From Cryptomeria japonica (Eukaryota > Streptophyta > Pinopsida > Cupressales > Cupressaceae), in assembly GCF_030272615.1 (NCBI RefSeq), contig NC_081409.1, positions 528,486,291 to 528,550,290 of the forward strand: 64,000 bases of DNA, given 5' to 3'. The notes beneath the pieces are model-generated. The model was not told where the DNA came from, made no database searches, and saw only the letters and a list, made by a program, of their open reading frames with translations. The position numbers and the translations under genes are program-made. Of this stretch, positions 11,286-23,345 are shown piece after piece; the first letter of the stretch is position 1; the number at the start of each line of letters is the position of its first letter.

Positions 11286-11856
11286 CCCCAGTGTCTAGCA
11301 AGGCAAGGAATACGATAGATGAATAAATAGGCTTGCTGAAATGATGGTGGATAGAGGGAAGACAAAGGCCTTTTATCATGGAGACAACGGGACAAGCAAC
11401 TGGATAGGACAATGTAAAGCAGGGACATGGCATGAGGGACATGTCAAGAGGTTTTGGAAACCATGTTTAAATTTTGCGTCCTTATGTCAGATCAAGATCA
11501 AGGGATAGAAAGAGTGTATGGATAGTGATAAGATATGGAGAGGATAAGCAAGACCAAGAATGGATAAGGGACATGGATTGAGGGTTGGGATAAAATACGA
11601 GATAGTGGCAGAAAGATGCAATAAGCTAGGGAATATGGATGAAAGGTTATAATAAGAAAATGGATAAATACCAAAAGCTATGATGGACTAAAAGCTACAA
11701 ACAAGATGCATGATGATCATGAAGATCCTCAGCCTTGTCAAGATCAAATGTGGAAAAAGGAAATGGACATGAGGGACAATAGGATAATGAAGGGCAATAG
11801 GATATGAAGGAGGAAACCTGCCCCCAAGTGTGGTGTGCAAGAAGTTCATAGATTAA
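11286..11856. other. Purine-rich spacer of element A before the solo LTR
   Basis: Contains many ggacatg and ggataagg-like words and no gene. The same composition resumes after the solo LTR near 13,400-13,620, so the LTR probably interrupts one spacer. Confidence 0.5.
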
Positions 11857-13233
11857 TGTAGCTAGGAAATCGGAAATCATCAAAGCAAATATCAATATTA
11901 CTCATAGCTCAATCACAAAAACTCAAATGCAGTGATCAATCCTAATTACATCCAATAGAGACATGAAAGCAAAACATTCAAGATTAAAAACTAAGCAAAC
12001 CAAATGCAGATCTGAATATCTCCTTCATGCGGCTCCATTGTCCTTCTTTCTTCTTCAAATAGCTTTTTGTTGTGGATCTCACCTACAAGTACATACACAT
12101 GAGATGAAAGCAAGTAGACAAGATTGAAGCACAAGAATACTCAAAGTGTGATTGATTCGACAAAGTGATTAATTCGATAATGTGATCAGGAATCAGGGGA
12201 TGTGATTAGGGACTTTGATTGAAGAAATTCATCCAATTTATAGATAAATTGGAGAGATGACAAGATTAGCATGAAGAGATTCAAATGGAAATTGCAAATC
12301 AAGAATGTCAATTATGACAAATTTATGACAAATTTGCACTTTCTATGCAAAATTGATTGATTGATAATTTATGACAAGATTATGACAAATTTCTATGTCA
12401 AAATTGATTGATTGTCAATTATGACAAATTGAAATGTCATTCCCATGAAATTAGGAGGAAAATAGGAGGAAATTGAATTAGAAATTAGGAAAATTAGAAA
12501 ATTAGAAAATTAGGAATTAGGAAATTAGAAAATGAGGAAATAGGAAATTAGTGAATGAATTAATAATTTTTCATTTATTAATTAATTCACAAAGAGGGAA
12601 TTTAGAAATTGAGGAATTTAGGAAATTAGGAATGATGTGAAATTAGGTAAATTAATTAATAATTTGTCATTTATTAATTAATTCACAAAAAGAGGAATAA
12701 TTAGCCAATTAAATAAACATTTAATTGTGACTCGAAGACTTAGGATAAATAAATAATTTATTTAACCTAGAGAGAGAAATGACAAACAGGATTAAATGAA
12801 TAAATCATGAATGCAAGGATGACAATTAGGTCTTGACAAAGGATAATTGATATCGATTCGATTTAATCATGATTCTGACTTGATAAATGATTTGATTGAT
12901 AAATACACCAATTGACGAGGAACAATGACAAATTGATCCAAATTGACATGATTGAGAAGGACGACGATCGATGACAAATCGATCACAAAATGACAAAATT
13001 GACAAGTTGATAAGGATCGACCAAAATCATGACTGAAAATTGTTATCGACAAGACCTAATTCGAAAGCGAGACGAATGAAGAATGAAGAAGAAGGACTCG
13101 ATGCTCGCAAATGATAAAGACCAAGTGCGTGACATAGGAGAAATGTTAATGCGACGCAAAAACCCTAAAATAAGGCAATGCACCGATGTTAAAGTATGAT
13201 TCCGCAAGCGTTGACCATTTTTAGGTGTCTACA
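11857..13233 (-). mobile_element. Solo LTR, related to the LTRs of element A, inserted in A
   Basis: Begins TGTAGCTAGGAAATCGG and ends GGTGTCTACA. It is collinear with A's LTRs but shorter (1,377 bp) and clearly diverged, with its own indels near 12,170 and 12,600. The flanks attaa (11,852-11,856) and attat (13,234-13,238) agree at four of five bases. No internal sequence of a second element is attached. It is best read as a solo LTR left by recombination of a related element. Confidence 0.78.
12235..12244 (-). promoter_or_regulatory. TATA box of the solo LTR
   Basis: aatttataga, the same decamer at the same relative place as in A's two LTRs. Confidence 0.5.
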
Positions 13234-13724
13234 ATTATGCATGACGCCTGTTTGCCAGGTTTTCATCACGGTACTTGCCCAAGGCACCTTTTTGCCAGGT
13301 TTTTACTAGTGGATGGATTATTTTTGCTTTACTTTTTTTTTTTTTTTTTTTCACTTTTTTTTTTTTTTTTTGTATTTTGACTTTTTCAATAGAAGATGGA
13401 CACATGATAGGGGATGGAAGAAGGACTCAAGCATCTTTTTTTTTTTTTTTTTTTGGATAGTAGCCTTGAAAAAAATGGACCATGACCTTTAAAAGTATGC
13501 TCAAAGACATTGGTAGGATAAGGACATGGAAAAAGAGATGAAACTAAGGCGACGATTTATGCAAAGGATTGGACCAGAGGGATCGAAGGATGGAAAATAT
13601 GCATTGGATAATGGATAGGGTATTGGAAGAATTCAGCTTCAGTGGATGGAAATGTTGGCAAGATTTACATTTGCACACACCTTGAGGGGTGATGGACTGA
13701 TGGAGGAAAGACGTATTTTGGATA
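13234..13724. other. Spacer of element A with GTTTTCACC-type modules and poly-T runs
   Basis: At 13,245-13,305 the words cctgtttgccaggttttcat and cctttttgccaggttttta occur. Inverted they read like the GGTGAAAACCTGGCAAACAGG modules of E (30,160-30,230) and B (47,226-47,310). Poly-T runs lie at 13,330-13,370 and 13,436-13,454. No gene. Confidence 0.55.
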
Positions 13725-16307
13725 TTAAGATTTTGATGAAGGAAAGGCTATGGATTTTGGGACATAAGGGCCCAAAATGGATAAAGAAGGTGATGGAGGA
13801 ATAGACTTGGAATGTTTGGATGGAGGAATAGCAATTGTAGATGCCAATTTTGATGTTTCTTTAGGCTTTTGTGCTTCAAGGAGCCGCTTAGGGATCCACA
13901 AGGTTTTTTATTTTTCATGCTTTTGTGGTTTCTTGGAGTGCGTTGCTTGCACAAGGGATTTAGGAACCCATATAGATTTTGACTTTTTTTTTTGAGCAAT
14001 GGGCCTTTGTGACCTTTTGGATTTTTCCTTTTCTTTATAGATCAAATTTTTCTTTGCTTTGACATGTTGATTAAATGGAACATGTTGATCCTTGAATACA
14101 TGTGGATTTCTAGACTTATGACTTTTATACTTGGCATCCAAATTGCTTGGAGGGGGAAAGGAATGCACGGATGGATATGAATGAAATGGACTTCTTTTGG
14201 ATTGATGAAATTTACTCAAGGATGTGTGCCTTTGCTAACCTTGCATAGAGGACAAAGGAATATAAGGACCTAAGATGGATGGAAAGTATGATGGGGAAGG
14301 TGTATGTTTTGATTTTGATGGAGGGATACCAACGTCTTGAGAGTGAGTTGTGTAGACATGACCCTTAACATTTTCTTTCACATGAAGGGATTCTTGCTTA
14401 TGGAGATCTACCCCTTTTCCTTTATGAATATCTTGACTTGTAGGATAGTCTTTTCTTTGAGAAGAAGACGCGAGTCCATTATGAGGCGGATATGATATGA
14501 GAGAAATAATGAGATCTTGAAGTGGATCAGATTGCACCAAAGTGGAAGAACCCATTATGCATGTCGAGGGTTCATGAACATCTTGTACTGACATGTTAGA
14601 ATCATGAGGAGGATTAGGTTCATGAGGGTGATTAGGATCATGTATTGGACATGGTTCAATGATAGGCTCTTCAAGAGATGGAATGGGAGAAATAATGGGA
14701 TCATCAAAAGAAATGGGATCTTGGAGTGTGTATGGAGCATTAAGACAAGGAGATGAAGGAACAAGTGGATCTTGTGAAGGATTTAAAGGAATAATTTGAT
14801 CTTGACAAGGAGGAAGATGATTGGAATCCTCTTTAAAGTTGCTTTACTCTTGACTTTTAGTGGGATCATCAGAAAGGATGGAAGGGATATTTGGAATGTC
14901 AATGGGATTTGAAAGGATATTGTGTTCTTGGATAGAATTGACAGGAATAAGTGAATCATCGTGAGTGTCTAGGAACATGGGGTCCTAGTCAACAATTGGA
15001 TGGGATGATAAGGTTTCAGGATTTTGATCTTTATCTATTTCAAGACACATTTCTTCATGCTCTAAATTATCCTCTTGACATGGGGTTGGACTTTGGATAT
15101 GCATGGAGGATTCTGACAAGGAATCAATGATTTGGTACAAAGGGGATGCACTTTGAACATTTATGATGGATTCTGGCAAGGAGTCAATGCTTGAACATGA
15201 GGAAGAGGGACTTTGAATGGGGTCCTCTAAAATAGGTAATGGCAATAAAGTGCATGGTGGCATTGGGTCTTGTATTTTTGAAACATGACAAGGATGCGCA
15301 TCATGAATTGGATTATCGGGGCAATCAATTATGGATAGCCCTTGGATAATTGCATCCTTGGGTGTATTGTTTGATGAGGACAATATAGAAGGTTCTTGTG
15401 AAACTTCTAAAGGTGTAGGGATAGATGCCACTGGAGAGTCAATTTGTTTGTGGGGGGATGAGGCATTGCTAGACATAAGTGTATTATCTTGATCTTCCTC
15501 AAAGAACTCACTTGGTAGTTTCCTTAAGATCATTGCAATAAAGCCACCTTTCTTTCGAGGTTTTGACATAGTTGTATCTGGAATTTGAACTTGTTTGGAA
15601 AGAATTTGGTCTTGGTTTGATGTCATGTTTTGATTTCGAACTAGATGTTGCTCAAATTGGTTTGACATGTTCAAAATTTGGCTTGGTGTGGGCTGCAACC
15701 TTTGTTTTTGAATGTTTGATTGTGGTTGTTGACATTGATATGTTTATTGAACTTGTTGATATTCCACCATTGGTTGAACTATTTGTTGACATTGTATAGT
15801 TGGTTGGACATATTGTTGAAATTGGACCATTGGTTGTGTTGGTTGAATATGTTGGACCTGTTGAACCATTGGTTGTATTGGTTGAAAATCTGATTGATAG
15901 TAAACACCTTCTTGTTCTTGTTGTGGAGGCACATAATGTTGAAATTGATGTTGTCTCTTTTCTTGAAATTGTTTCATCATCTCTATTTGGGAGAGGAGAG
16001 CTGGTATGTCTAATCGTTCAAGAAGAGATCTTACATCAATTGGCTCAATCTTTGGATTTTGATCTGGAAATTTTTGAAACATTTTGGACATTTGTGATCT
16101 ATTCTTCTCAATGTTTTTCACTCTTTGTTCCAATATCTCCTCTTCTTGAGCTAGTTTCTCCTCTAGTTTTTGTATTTGGACATTTACATCATCATGATAA
16201 GTTTGATCCAAGTTCTGAGACATGTAGAGATTGGATTGACATGATTGATTTCTCAATTGTGATGACATGGCTTCGTAAGAAGGTTGAGACCTCATTTCAA
16301 CAAACAT
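13725..16307 (-). pseudogene. Unrecognised low-complexity protein gene of element A (861 codons, nonsense-broken)
   Basis: One frame runs from an ATG at 16,307 to a stop at 13,725. It is interrupted by in-frame stops near 15,744, 14,985, 14,830, 14,232 and 13,907, with no frameshift visible. Residues 40-80 look like a coiled coil (LEEKLAQEEEILEQRVKNIE). Then comes a Q-rich stretch (QPMVQQVQ type), a short basic patch (SKPRKKGG), a long S/P/D-rich middle with recurring IDSLPES and IDSLSES phrases, and a K/S-rich basic end. No zinc knuckle, protease or polymerase motif is visible. It lies between the leader and the spacer, where gag-pol would be expected. It could be a structural or gag-like protein of a non-autonomous element; this is inference. 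I do not recognise the family. Confidence 0.6.
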
Positions 16308-18443
16308 GTCACTATGCAAATGAAATATTTTTGGAATTTTTTTTTTTCAAGGATGATGTATGATATGCAACTAAATGCAAACTAAACAAACGGAAATGCA
16401 ATCTATGGCAAGAATGCAACCTATGTTTTTGGTTGTCTTTTCAATATTTTGACAAACTCATGAATGCAATTCTAAAAAGAGACCCTTCGGAAATTGAGAT
16501 GATGTCTAGACCTCAAAGGACAAAAGGACCAAGTGACAAAAGGACAAAATGACAATGTCTCCCCTATATGCTTGGATACTAAGCTAGGTTTGACCAAATG
16601 ACAATAATGACAAAAAGAGAAAAGGTTTGATAAGGTCTAGACCTCCTAACAATGACTTAGGGTTTATCAAAGATTTGGACTACTCAAGTATGACAAAACC
16701 TAGTTTTTGAGACTATATGCAAAGGGACAATTGCTATGAAAATGACTCTAATATGATATGATAATGACCTAAGCTTAATGAAGAGACCTAGGGTATGCAA
16801 ATGCAAATGTATGACAATGTCAACCTAAGTTTGAATTATGAAATGGTATTACTCTAATGCAAGAGGACACATACAAATGGATGACCCTTATTGATATGCA
16901 TAGGAGTATGACTTAGGTGAAACCTAACCTTGGTAGTTGACAATGAATTTGCAAAATGCAAACCTAGGATGAACCTAAATCTAAGTGACATGAATGTTGA
17001 GACAAGATTTTGAAAAATGTTTGACAACCATGTTTGAAGGTGTTTTGAAGTTTGTTGAATGAAATAACTCTTGTGTTTAACCTTGTTTTGAATCAATTTG
17101 TCTTGTTTTTGGAATGAGACACAACTCAACTTTTGACAAGCAAAGAAGACAAGATACTTCAACTTAGACTCAAGACAATCATGCTCATTCACACATTTCT
17201 TATGGATGGCAAGGACAGTAGGTACTTGAGAGGTAGACTCGTTATGAGATTCAAGGAGAATACATAGATGCTTGACCCCATGGGCTCCCCTCCACGACAC
17301 TCACTTCTCAGGGCAGCCAAGCATCAGTCCCCATGGAAATCTCCCCATGGCGAACTTAGTATCTCTTCCAAGTATCTGAATGTGTCCTTCTCAAGCAACT
17401 AGAAGGATTTTTGGCCTCTAAATACAAGGTGTTTAGTAAGGATTTCTGTTAAGCATTACTCCTTAGTGTCACGCAAGCGTGATTGAGACATTAAGCCCAC
17501 CAAGATACCAAACAAATGTAGTCACGCAAGCATGATTTAGACCATGAGGTCCTACTTAGATGTTGATATGAGAAAGAGTTCAAGGGTCATCACTTCCCAA
17601 GTAACTGCAATTCCCACGTAACCCTTCCTTCAAAGCTTTTGCCCATCAGGTATTTATTTATAGTGAGTTAGAATGCCACGGTACTCTGGCTGTGCTCACT
17701 TTGGGTCATTCCCTTCTCACGATTGTCACTTGCTTGCAAAAGAAAGCAAATGGTCGAGAAGGCAGGCCCTCTAAAGGTAACAAACAATCTGAGCCATGAG
17801 AATGGTATCGAAGATCTGGATTTCTGATCACCCTAAGAAGGATGAGAGCATACTCTCCTACTCCAATGTCAAACTCAATAATAAAAGCAAACACACGTTC
17901 ATTCCATCCTATTTAGAAATCATACTAGGTGCCTAGTTATGAATTACAAACACAAAGTTTAGTTGGAGTACAAGGCAACCTGCAAAACCACCAAGTCAGA
18001 AGTTTGATTTGTTTGATCTTTGACTAGCGAACCTACATAAAATTTGTTAGTACTTTCATTTTTGTCTTTGCCATGCGTAATACCAAGGTGCTGCACAAAG
18101 AATCAGTACCAAAGAAAAATGAAAATGCAGAAACAGAATGTAAAACAAAGCAATTTGCAAGTAAAAACAGTGCATTTTACCTCTGTTTCTGGCCTTACAC
18201 AAGCACAGAATGTCTTACACAGGTGCAGAATGCAGTAACACAAGCATAGAATGTAGTAACATAGGCGCAGATCCCTTTGATATAGGCATAGAAGTCCTTG
18301 ACATAGGCGCAGAATGCTTGACACAGGTGCAGATTGCTCCTACACAGGCGCAGAAGTTCTTAGAAAGCCCTGCATTACCCTGTTTCTTGGGTTTTTTACC
18401 TGCAAATCATCTCAAAAGCACTCAAAAGCATGGTTAGGGGGTT
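16308..18443 (-). other. Untranslated leader of element A
   Basis: Lies between the primer-site candidate and the long frame. The segment 17,270-18,000 parallels element B near 56,500-57,250, sharing gcaggcc with a following ctaaag, gagcatactctcctac and aggcaacctgcaaa. Two copies of gtcacgcaagcrtgatt (17,468 and 17,521) contain the palindrome cacgcaagcgtg, the second with one change. At 18,190-18,355 the word acacaggcgcagaa or a close variant recurs at least six times. No gene. Confidence 0.6.
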
Positions 18444-18463
18444 AGTTCACTTCGGGTTCACCA
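18444..18463 (-). promoter_or_regulatory. Candidate primer-binding site of element A
   Basis: On the minus strand TGGTGAACCCGAAGTGAACT follows the 5' LTR end after 5 bases. It starts with TGG, as a site pairing with tRNA CCA must. I could not match it to a specific tRNA. It differs from the tRNA-Lys site of B and G. Confidence 0.5.
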
Positions 18464-18468
18464 ATTTA

Positions 18469-19960
18469 TGTAGCTAGGAAATTGAGCATCATCAAAGCAA
18501 ATCAATATTAGCCTAGTTCAATCACGAAAACTCAATTGCAATGATAACAATCCTAATTACACTCAATGAAAACATGAAGACAAGACATTCTAAATGAAAT
18601 CTAAGCAAACCAAATGCAGATGTCTACTTCATGTGGCTCCATTGTCCTTCTTTCTCCTTCAAATTGCTTTGTTTTGTGGATCTCACCTACTAGTGCATAA
18701 GCATGACGTGAAAGCAAGTAGACAAGACGATAGCACAAGAATACTAGAAGCGTGATTGATTCGACCAGGGACCTCGATTGAAGAAATTCATCCAATTTAT
18801 AGACAAATTGGAGAAAAGACAAGATTAGCATGAATTTGATTCGAATGGAAATTGCAAATCAAGAATGACAAACATGACAAATTATGACAAATTTGCACTT
18901 TCTATGCAAAATTGATTGACTGATAATTTTGACAAAATTATGAAAAATTTCTATGTCAAAATTGATTGATTGACAATTATGACAAATTATGACAAATTTG
19001 CTATGTCATTCCCATGAAATTAGGAGAAATATAAGAGAAAATTGAAATTAGATGAATTAGAAATTAGGAAATTAGAAAATTGATGAAATTAGGAATTAAG
19101 AAATTTAGAAAATGAGGAAATTAGGAATTAAGTGAATTAATTAACAATTTTTCATTTATTAATTAATTCACAAAGAGAGAGGAATTAGTTAGCCAATTAA
19201 ATAAATATTTAATTGTGACAAGAAGACTTAGGATAAATAAATAAATTATTTAACCTAGAGGGAGAAATGATAAACAAGGTTAAATGACTAAATCATGAAA
19301 CCCTAGAAGATGAATTAGAAATGCAAGGATGACAATTAGGTCTTGACAAAAGATAATTGATATCGATTCGATTTGATCATGATTCTGACTGACAAAGGAT
19401 CAATGCTGATAAATGATTTGATTGATAAATGCACCAATTGATGAGGAACAATGACTAATTGATCCAAATTGACATGATTGAGAAGGACGACGATCGATGA
19501 CAAATCGATCGCAAGATTGAAAATGACAACGATCGATGACAAATCGATCGCAAGTCGACAAGATTGAAAATGACAATGATCAATGACAAATCGATCACAA
19601 AATGACAAGATGACAAAGGACAAGGATCTATGATGAATCGATCACAAGATGACAATATTGAAAAGAGGACAAAACCCTAATTAGGATTGACGATGTCGAA
19701 AATGATGACAAATTAGCATGCACATTGATGCGACAGGATAAGATCGATCAAAATCATGACTAAAGATTGTTATTGATAAGACCAAATTTGAAAGTGAGAC
19801 AAATGAAGAATGCAGAAGAAGGACTTGATGCTCACAAATGATAAAGACCAAGTGCGAATCATAGGAGAAATGTTAATGTGATGCAAAAACCCTAAAATAA
19901 GGCAATGTGCAAATGTTAAAGTATGATTTCGCAAGCGTTGACCAGTTTTAGACGTCTACA
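18469..19960 (-). repeat. 5' LTR of element A
   Basis: Begins TGTAGCTAGGAAATTGAG and ends GACGTCTACA. It pairs with 5,655-7,146 at equal length (1,492 bp). Most differences between the two LTRs that I noticed are transitions. Confidence 0.93.
18794..18803 (-). promoter_or_regulatory. LTR TATA box (element A, 5' LTR; likely promoter)
   Basis: aatttataga, minus strand TCTATAAATT. In the 5' LTR it would drive the genomic transcript leftward. Confidence 0.6.
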
Positions 19961-19965
19961 CTAAT
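19961..19965. repeat. Target-site duplication of element A (right)
   Basis: ctaat, identical to 5,650-5,654. The sequence after it, aggttaaggaattcaaa, continues the interrupted LTR of F. Confidence 0.95.
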
Positions 19966-20454
19966 AGGTTAAGGAATTCAAACGGTTCAATCCTGACCGT
20001 TGAGCATACTACATTGATCTCCATCATTCATTTTCTGCCGTTTCCATGGTGACTGATAACCCATCACACGTTATCACCATTTTACAGTCTTCTCATATTC
20101 CCGAGGTAGATAGGAAAGATCTTCTTTATGCACGATCCTTCATGCTCACAGGGCTTACGTAGCAACATGATCTTGTTTTTTGTTGTCATGCTAACTCATC
20201 ACACAAAGTCACTGGTTGAGCCACACAGGCTTGAATCACTTCAACCGAAAACCCTAAAGTTGAGACTACCAACCAGTAGTCATACAGCGCTTCCATGTGC
20301 CGGTTCACCTTGAACAAGAACACCGCTTCACTTTGGCACAAATGTCAGTTCACAATGTTCTCACATATGCCGGTTCACACCTCTGCAACATATTGACATC
20401 AATGACAACATACAATGTCATTATGTCCTCATACCAGTTCACACAATGCCAACA
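19966..20454 (-). repeat. 3' LTR of copia element F, proximal part
   Basis: Continues the LTR broken at 5,654. It matches 25,829-26,317 closely and ends with cacacaatgccaaca, where the polypurine tract begins. Confidence 0.92.
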
Positions 20455-20470
20455 ATCTCCCCCTTTGGCA
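20454..20470 (-). promoter_or_regulatory. Polypurine tract of copia element F
   Basis: aatctccccctttggca, minus strand TGCCAAAGGGGGAGATT, directly before the LTR start TGTTGGCATTG. This is the usual copia tract. Confidence 0.88.
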
Positions 20471-20668
20471 TTGATGGCAATATACAAAGATATCTCTTCG
20501 CTTCACATCTTCTCCCCCTTTGACAACAATGCCAAAGTGGAGGCACAAGCTTCCCTATTCCATTATGCTACTCCTCCTGAGGAGTAGCATCCTTCAACAC
20601 ATCAATCCAAAATAAATTTGACTATGCAATACCAGACTGATGTGGAGCATATGCTTTTAGTTCAGTTC

Positions 20669-22141
20669 CTAAAGGGGCAACACCCCTAATTCACCTCTTA
20701 AGTGTGTAAATGTAGTCTTTGGGAGAGGCTTGGTGAATATGTCTGCTAACTGCTCCTTACTGGACACATGCTCCAGTGTAAGCTCTTTGTTCTGAACCTT
20801 TTCCCTCAAGAAATGATACTTAAGCTCAAAGTGCTTGGTTCTAGAATGTAAAACCAGATTCTTGGAGATATTAATTGCACTAGTATTGTCACAAAATATA
20901 CTTACTGGTTCTGATACAGGAACTTTGAAGCCTTTCAATACATGCTTCATCCAAATTATCTGAGTGCAGTTCATGAAAGCTGGAACATACTCTGCTTCCA
21001 TTGTAGACTAAGAGATACAACTCTACTTCTTACTCATCCATGAGACCAGTCTACCACCAAGGAAGAATGCACCACTGGTTGTTCTCTTCCAGTCATCTAC
21101 ATTACTAGCCCAATCAGGATCTATGAACACTTTCAAGTTGAAGTCCTTGCTATATGGATACCACAATCCATAGTCAACAGTTCCCTTCAGATACCTAAGA
21201 ATCTGCTTGACTGCAACTAACTGGGATTCTCTTGGACTTTTCTAGAACCTTGCAGTAATGCCAACTGCATGTGCAATAGCAGGTCTACTATGCACTACAT
21301 AATGCAATTTACCAATCATTTATCAGTATTCCATCTCATCAACCAATGCTGAGTCATCCTCTTTGGATAGTTTACAACCGGTCACCATCAGTGTACCAAC
21401 CAGTTTGCTATCTTCCATGCCAAAGGTCTTCAACACCTCTTTGACATACTTGGACTGAGTGATAAAGATTCCATCCTTCATTTGTTGGATCTACAGTCCA
21501 ATGAAGAACTTAATCTCCCCTATGAGTGACATCTCAAACTCTTTCTTCATCTCATCTGAAAACTCATGACTCATCTTGTCATCTCCACCAAAGATAATGT
21601 CATCAACAAATACCTCACAGATCAGGATCTGATCTCCTTTAGACTTCAAGTAGATATTGCTATCTTCACTTGTTCTCTCAAATCCAATCTTCACAAGATG
21701 GGAATGTAGGTGCTCATACCATGCCCTAGGTGCTTGCTTTAGACCATATAAGGCTTTATGTAGCCTACATACCATGTCACTGTCTTTAGATAGGGAAAAC
21801 CCATCTGGTTGCTCAATATACACCTCCTCTTCAAGTACACCATTTAGGAATGCAGATTTTACATCCATTTGATATACTTTGAAGCCTTTAAAAGCTGCAT
21901 ATGCAAGAAGCATACGAACTCCTTCCAATCTGGCTACAGGAGCAAAGGTTTCTCCATATTCTTCTCCTTCTTCTTGGGCATATCCTTTGCACACCAGTCT
22001 GGCTTTGTTTCTAATCACTGTGCCATCCTCATTCAACTTATTTCTGAAGACCCATTTGGTACCAATGACATTTTTGTGCTTCGGTCTGGGTACCAAGGAC
22101 CATGTACCATTTTTTTCTATCTGGTCAAGTTCCTCTTCCAT
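20669..22141 (-). pseudogene. Reverse transcriptase and RNase H of copia element F
   Basis: The frame at 22,141-21,491 is a typical Ty1/copia [41 protein letters not shown], the catalytic aspartate in [13 protein letters not shown] and the FVDD box in [14 protein letters not shown]. The C-terminal RNase H at 21,001-20,669 has EAEYVPAF, IFCDNTSAI, HSRTKHFELKYHFLRE and EQLADIFTKPLP. All parts share one frame with gag and integrase. In-frame stops lie near 21,490, in 21,230-21,330 and near 21,010. The catalytic aspartates of both domains are present, so decay is by nonsense changes only. Confidence 0.93.
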
Positions 22142-23345
22142 TTCCTTGATCTAGTCTTCATCCTTATGTGCCTCTTTGAATGCTTTAGGCTCAAATTCAG
22201 AGATCATACATGAGTTTTCTGTGACTTTTCTTCTTGTAAGGATTCCTACATCCTTATCTCCTATGATCTGCTTAGGATCATGATTCAGCTTGACATATCG
22301 AGGAATGGTCTTGATAGATTCCTCTTGGTTTTCTTCTTCATCCGCATCTCCATCAGTGTCAGCATCTACATTTGCTGGTGTAGGAACACTATTGCGAGGA
22401 CTCGGTTGACTAGCAACTGGTTCCCAGAAGGTTGCAACCGATTCACTTACCACTTGCACACTGTTGGTTTCCTCAATTTTCTCAGAGGTTTCATCAACTC
22501 TTATGTTGATGCTTTCCACAATTCTCTGAGTCCTATTGTTGAAACACTTGAGAGCTTTGCTCTTGGTGGAATATCCTAGGAATATTCCCTCATCACATTT
22601 TGCATCAAATTTGCTTTGGTGTTCACTCCTCTTGATGTAACATTTGCTACCAAACACTTTAAAGTAGCTAACCACAGGTGTCTTACCGGTCCAGTACTCA
22701 TAAGGAGTTTTATCCTTAGCTTTCTTGATGAGTACCCGGTTCATTGTGTAGACTACAGTGCTCACTGCTTCTCTCCAAAAAGTGTGAGCTACCTTTCCTT
22801 GAATCAACATGGTTCTACTTGCTTCAACCATAGTCGGGTTATTCCTCTCTGCTAGGCCATTTTACTATGGAGTTCAGGGGGCAGATAATTGCCTCTTGAT
22901 GCCATGTTCTTCACAGTACTTGTTGAATTCACTGGAAGTGAATTCCCCTCCTTTATCAATTCTCAGGCACTTGATCCTTTTACCACTTTCCTTCTCCACT
23001 AATGCTCTGAAAGCTTTAAACTTTACAAAGGCTTCAGACTTGTCTTTCAAGAATGTGACCCACATCATTCTTGAGCAGTCATCAGTGAGAATCATGAAGT
23101 ACCTATCACCCTGCACACTCCTAGTTTTCATAGGACCACACAAATCAGTATGCACAAGATCAAACAAGTTGTCAGTAGTGAAAGATTTACCTTTAAAGGT
23201 TGAGGAAGACATTTTCCCCAATTGACATTCTCTGCACAAGGTATTATCCAGTTTGCTTAGCACCGGCAACCCTCTAACTGCCTTGATCTTACTGGCCTTT
23301 AAAATGTTATCAAAGTTTACATGGCAGAGTCTCCTATGCCATATC
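22142..23345 (-). pseudogene. Integrase of copia element F
   Basis: The zinc-binding end shows WHRRLCHVNFDN and CRECQLGKMSS, an HHCC finger. The core has the first aspartate in LVHTDLCGPM, the second in RIDKGGEFTSSEF and the glutamate in NGLAERNNPTM. Near 22,862-22,884 three nonsense codons (TGA, TAG, TAA) fall within seven codons, just before the catalytic glutamate. Each differs by one C-to-T step from the codon expected there (CGA, CAG, CAA). Further stops lie at about 23,345 and 22,150. Confidence 0.9.

Larger units (their letters stand above)
5655..19960 (-). mobile_element. Element A: LARD-like non-autonomous gypsy-type element carrying an antisense PMD gene
   Basis: LTRs lie at 5,655-7,146 and 18,469-19,960 (each 1,492 bp), flanked by a perfect ctaat duplication. 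The polypurine tract next to the left LTR and a primer-site candidate next to the right LTR give minus orientation. Removing the inserted solo LTR leaves about 12.9 kb. No gag, protease, RT, RNase H or integrase is visible on either strand. Instead there is an 861-codon sense frame (13,725-16,307) and a PMD gene on the other strand (8,015-9,805). Leader, PPT, second PPT and conserved blocks link it to element B. I infer that it depends on enzymes of a B-like partner. Confidence 0.85.

Noticed and set aside
10910-11326. Phe/Ile-rich open frame of 138 codons resembling a membrane protein
   Set aside because: It is a T-rich tandem repeat; the hydrophobicity follows from poly-T.
11857-13233. Possibility that this LTR divides A into two separate elements
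   Set aside because: The flanking spacers have the same composition and rejoin, the outer LTRs are of equal length with a perfect target duplication, and this LTR has its own near-duplication.
15800-16363. Plus-strand open frame of 187 codons (V/L-rich)
   Set aside because: It lies on the reverse of the Q-rich part of A's long sense frame; its composition is explained by the opposite strand.
21869-23225. Several plus-strand open frames across the copia region
   Set aside because: All are antisense to the recognised RT and integrase frame of F and have no domain.
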